Positions 48,373-51,778 of a stretch of 51,778 nucleotides of DNA are shown one piece after another. A model generated the notes under the pieces. It ran no database searches and was not told the origin of the DNA. It worked only from the letters and a program-made list of their open reading frames with translations. A program made the position numbers and the translations under genes. Each line of letters begins with the position of its first letter. Position 1 is the stretch's first letter. The stretch covers positions 1 to 51,778 of the forward strand of contig JAAYDL010000114.1 of the NCBI GenBank assembly GCA_012729265.1, read 5' to 3'. This DNA comes from Lentisphaerota bacterium (GTDB lineage Bacteria > Verrucomicrobiota > Kiritimatiellia > Kiritimatiellales > Pontiellaceae).

Positions 48373-51300
48373 TCAGTCCCGTTGTGCGAGGCGGTATTCG
48401 ATCACCATGTCCATGGTTTCGTTTTCCGCCAGCAGCGTTTTTTCAAACCGATGCGGGGTTCCCACCTTGGGAAAGACAATTTCCTGCGATACTTCAACGG
48501 GGAGCAGTTCGGGCAGAAGGTCTCGTTGTTCCTGCCAGTTATGCTCCGCGCTTCCCTTCAAAATGGTTACGTGGCTGCCGTTATCGAGCGCCAGATATTG
48601 GTTGTGCTCCAGCGCGATCGAGGTGCCGTCGATGTTAATGCCGTTGTATTTTGCATCGCTGTTTTCCAGTCGGAAATCTTGCCCGGCCACGCTGTTCCAT
48701 GTATTGGGAACCACAGCGCGCTGACCGAACTCGGGTTGCGCTGCACCGCGCTGTATGGCCTGCAGCGTACGGAACTGCGCTTCGTCGAGCACCGCATAGC
48801 GCTGACCTGTTTCAGTGGTCTGATTAAACAGCGCGCTGACCGGATTATCGGTTGCGAGGACCGAGGCATCCCAATTACTTCCGGCGATGCTCACTACATT
48901 ACCATCATTGAGCGCCAAATTATTAACCGCTTCGTTCAGCACCAGCGCATTGTTTCCATAGTTTGCAACCGCTAGGCGCCCGTTAACCACTTCCACCGGC
49001 GCGTTCATTTGCTGATTGTCGTAATCTGCGACGGAAAAATCATTATTGCCCACAATCATTTCGACCAGCTCCTGCTGCTGAAACGTGTTGTTGTCTGTGT
49101 TGAACCAATCCGAATCATCCTCAACCACCACTTGCCGTGCGCTTTCTCGTCGCCTGCGGGCATCTTCGAGCTTTTGCTCGCCCTCCTGAATCAGTTCGCC
49201 GAGTTGTACGATATCGTCCTGAAGAATCCCGTTGTTGGCATACACATTCTCCAGCGTAGTCTGTCGACGCTTCAGGTCCTCAAGCTGCTCGCTGAACTCG
49301 ACATCGGAAAGCGTTGCTTGGCCCATTCCGAACTGAGCATCGGCGGTCGACAGGCTGTCCACCACCTGAGCCAGTTCGCGGCGGGTTTGCTCCAATCGAG
49401 TCCGTGCATTCCCTTCAAGATCAACCTCCGCCTCCATGGCCGGAGCGGCGGCCTGCTCGGTCTGTACCAGCGCGTTCTGAAGAATCTGTACCTGTCGATT
49501 GAGTTTTTTGTTTTCATCCTCAATCGAGAGGCTGGAGGGCAGGATGTCGGACGTCTCAGAAAAGAGCAGTTCCTCCGCCTCATAGGCATCGTAATCAAGA
49601 TCCTTTGCCACCGTATTGAGGTTTGCGACCAGCCGCTGCCCCTTTGCGCCCCCCTTATCCTGGGCCACCATCGCCTGCGTCTGCATTTGAAGATCGGCGA
49701 CCTGTTGTTTCAGCGCAACGTTGGTGCTTTGCTCATTGCGAACTTCATCCAGTTTTTGACTGTACTGCAGCCGAACGGTGCGCTGGCCGAGCTCTTCTCC
49801 GCGGGCGGAAAGCTGTCGGCTCAGTTGATCAGCCTGCTCCAGCAGTTGAACGCCGGCGCTCTCGTTGCCCGATTCAATCATGGCCAGCCCTTCTTCAATC
49901 AATGCCTCTTGCTCGCCGGCTTCGCTGACGTTCCATGCGCTGTTGGAGCGGGCAATGTAGGAGGCTTTTGCGCGGTCTGTTCCGCTCGGAGCCGCTGATC
50001 CGACGGTGCCGCCGAATCCGCCGAATCCGCCGGAGGTTACCTTAATGTTATTCAGCAGGCTGTCCGCGTTTTTATCGGTCCCTTTGCTCAGTTCGACCGC
50101 CTGCTCCAAATAGCGTTCCGCGTTCTCAAAGTCGCTGTTTTTATACGATTCGAGCCCGAGGTTATAATAGTTGCGATAGAGCTCCTGCTCCGCCATCAGG
50201 ACCGTTTCATCTGCTACAGCGCTGGAATCAACTGCCCAGGAGGTTCCCTCTCCATATTCAAAGTGCTGCGCAGAGGAAGCGAACTGCTCCACCTGCTCGA
50301 GCGGGCCGTTAACCTTTTTCAGCTTCAGCTCGTCCGGAAGATAGAGCGTCATTCCCACCTGCGCGGTCGGAACTCCGATCAGCTCCGGCAGATCAATCGC
50401 TCGGTTTTCCCGATCCGTAAAAGGGGCCCCTTTTCGGATATAGACGAGTTCAATCGGGAAGGAGATCAGGCCGTCCATGGTCTGGAGCGAACGCGGCAGG
50501 GGAATCAGGGTTTCGCCGTCGGCGATCGACGGCGTACACAAAGCATCTTCCACCGAAGCCGACAGCAGGCGTGCGCCTTCGGGCAGTTTGATGTGCAGAA
50601 ACTGTGCGCGGTTGTTGCGCATTTCATAGTGCAGTTTAACCAGCTCCTCGCCGTCGGGGCGCAAAATGCATTCACCTTCGGCGCAGTCGGCAATAGTATC
50701 GACCAGCGGGAACGGCACGGTCTGAACCAGTTCAAACGTAGCGGATGCGTTGCGCGATTCACGGCGATACACATAAGTCGGTGTCGCGTGTGATAGCCCT
50801 TTAGCATTAGCCGGAAGTTCCAACGCCGACGCCAGCGCGTAGCCCGAAACCGATTGCTCCAGCAGTTCGCCGCCGACATCGTTGGCCACCGTCAGCCAGC
50901 CGCCCTCGGTGACGCGTCCGTCCGCCAGCGTGAAGCGCGGCAGCGTGAGCGTGGAGGGGACGGTGCCGGGAACGGTGCAGGAAATATTCAACTGCGTGGC
51001 GCCCTGAATGCGGCCCTTTAAAAAGATAACGGCGGTCGAGCCTTCGATGCGTGTGTCGCGTACGTCTGTGCCGGTAATCTTCACGCGGTCAACATTCGAC
51101 GGCAGGTTGAGGGTCAGCTGGTCGCGCGAGCCGCCTGTAACCCGCACGTCCATAATAGCATTGGCGGTGAGCGACCGTTCCTCAATCGTCCATGCCTCAG
51201 AGGTGTAGTAAGAGGGCAGCCCATCTCGATCGCTGTGCGGACGCACCGGCTCCCAGCTCAATTGTACAATCGGCTCGCTGCTCTGGAGTGCAAGATTACC

Positions 51301-51778
51301 GGAGGTTCCCTTTTCCGTCGTTCCGGTCAGCGCCGTCGGCGCTCTGGCGGCTCGAACCTCCAGCGCTTCGTCCGATTCAAAATGGACGTTAGCCAGCGCA
51401 TACTGCTGCTGGAAGAGTTGAATCCGCCCCGTTCCGCCCTGAAGCGATGCCTCGGGTTTAATGCGCGCCTTGACATGGTGCGCTCCGGTGCGGATCAGCG
51501 GAATCGACAAATTGGGGGATGAGGGATTAATCTGCTGCTGAGTTAAGGAAAATGTATCCGGCAGCGTCGGCTTGATCGGGGTAACTTCCTTCCCGTCGAG
51601 GGTCAGGTTTTCGTAGACCGTAGTTGCAGGGAAAAGTTCGAGCATGACCGGGCGGAAGGGGCCCGCATCCAGTACATCGACGTCCATCTCGATTTCCACT
51701 TCTACGGTTTCGTTGGTGACCGAAATATGGGCCGTCCATTCCGAGCGGATCAGACGGGCCGGAGGGGGAGTCGGCCCG
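48373..51778 (-). CDS. Large exported or envelope protein with coiled coils, 5-prime part outside window
   Basis: At least 1135 residues; the frame is open through the window edge, so the N-terminus and signal are missing (a GTG at 51699 is not a convincing start). Early beta-rich domains contain the same RNNRAQFLHIKLPEGARLLSASV block and PLPRS, GLISFPIELVY and LYLPDE as the downstream protein. A TPR-like pair (YRNYYNLGLESYKNSDFENAERYLEQA split by motif context) follows near 50100-50190, then a Gly-rich stretch, a long coiled coil (about 49150-49700) and a C-terminal domain with FEKTLLAENETMDMVIEY. It looks like an envelope scaffold. No known family recognised. Confidence 0.7.
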   Translation of the reverse strand, partial: GPTPPPARLIRSEWTAHISVTNETVEVEIEMDVDVLDAGPFRPVMLELFPATTVYENLTLDGKEVTPIKPTLPDTFSLTQQQINPSSPNLSIPLIRTGAHHVKARIKPEASLQGGTGRIQLFQQQYALANVHFESDEALEVRAARAPTALTGTTEKGTSGNLALQSSEPIVQLSWEPVRPHSDRDGLPSYYTSEAWTIEERSLTANAIMDVRVTGGSRDQLTLNLPSNVDRVKITGTDVRDTRIEGSTAVIFLKGRIQGATQLNISCTVPGTVPSTLTLPRFTLADGRVTEGGWLTVANDVGGELLEQSVSGYALASALELPANAKGLSHATPTYVYRRESRNASATFELVQTVPFPLVDTIADCAEGECILRPDGEELVKLHYEMRNNRAQFLHIKLPEGARLLSASVEDALCTPSIADGETLIPLPRSLQTMDGLISFPIELVYIRKGAPFTDRENRAIDLPELIGVPTAQVGMTLYLPDELKLKKVNGPLEQVEQFASSAQHFEYGEGTSWAVDSSAVADETVLMAEQELYRNYYNLGLESYKNSDFENAERYLEQAVELSKGTDKNADSLLNNIKVTSGGFGGFGGTVGSAAPSGTDRAKASYIARSNSAWNVSEAGEQEALIEEGLAMIESGNESAGVQLLEQADQLSRQLSARGEELGQRTVRLQYSQKLDEVRNEQSTNVALKQQVADLQMQTQAMVAQDKGGAKGQRLVANLNTVAKDLDYDAYEAEELLFSETSDILPSSLSIEDENKKLNRQVQILQNALVQTEQAAAPAMEAEVDLEGNARTRLEQTRRELAQVVDSLSTADAQFGMGQATLSDVEFSEQLEDLKRRQTTLENVYANNGILQDDIVQLGELIQEGEQKLEDARRRRESARQVVVEDDSDWFNTDNNTFQQQELVEMIVGNNDFSVADYDNQQMNAPVEVVNGRLAVANYGNNALVLNEAVNNLALNDGNVVSIAGSNWDASVLATDNPVSALFNQTTETGQRYAVLDEAQFRTLQAIQRGAAQPEFGQRAVVPNTWNSVAGQDFRLENSDAKYNGINIDGTSIALEHNQYLALDNGSHVTILKGSAEHNWQEQRDLLPELLPVEVSQEIVFPKVGTPHRFEKTLLAENETMDMVIEYRLAQRD

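Overview
The window looks like chromosomal DNA of a Gram-negative, heterotrophic bacterium of the PVC superphylum, most likely Kiritimatiellota/Lentisphaerae-like (inference from gene content; no rRNA is present to fix it). Supporting points are an outer-membrane assembly pair (TamA/TamB), type II secretion pseudopilins, a DapL-type diaminopimelate aminotransferase, the end of a dcw cluster with a very divergent FtsZ, secreted carbohydrate-active enzymes, and many small REP-like palindromes between genes.

Layout. 1-6300: carbohydrate locus with a secreted SGNH esterase, a secreted GH31 glycosidase, a KDG-type kinase and a KDPG/KHG aldolase. 6296-6740: nine-copy REP-like hairpin array between the aldolase and a YceH-like gene. 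6744-10569 (minus): YceH-like protein, an unrecognised Cys-motif protein, a lipoprotein. 10857-15349: tamA-tamB, then tRNA-Phe. 15587-18582: a mosaic accessory island beside the tRNA, holding an AT-rich hypothetical gene, an attC-like site, a DUF4160 gene with one in-frame nonsense codon, and a GC-rich hipBA pair. 18588-21214 (minus): cNMP/CBS/DUF294 protein plus DEDDh exonuclease. 21369-25547: ddl-ftsQ-ftsA-ftsZ. 25609-27888 (minus): galK-galE separated by a 7-bp tandem repeat with inverted arms. 28084-31944: potABCD polyamine importer. 32011-37319: type I restriction locus with a frameshifted half-length hsdS, an accessory zinc-ribbon protein and an hsdR with a Cys-rich insert. 37378-42299 (minus): gspI-J-K-L-M-like genes and an MBL hydrolase. 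42482-46083 (plus): small hypothetical gene, dapL, rsmE, padR and a GyrI-like gene. 46316-51778 (minus): two large exported proteins that share a domain; the second runs off the window.

How the genes work together. The first four genes form a plausible route from a secreted oligosaccharide through a 2-keto-3-deoxy sugar acid to pyruvate. TamA/TamB and the Gsp proteins serve the outer membrane and secretion. ddl-ftsQAZ serves wall synthesis and division. galK/galE handle galactose. The padR pair looks like a small ligand-responsive unit.

The most unusual signals are three. First, FtsZ keeps its C-terminal partner-binding peptide but lacks the second catalytic Asp of the T7 loop. Second, several unrelated palindrome families share a 5-prime GTAG/GTAC/GTAT and a small hairpin, with compensatory changes between copies; the stop codons of kdgK and eda lie inside such GTAG tetranucleotides. 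Third, a paired set of large exported proteins shares a conserved domain. All calls are from reading the sequence; no database search was run.
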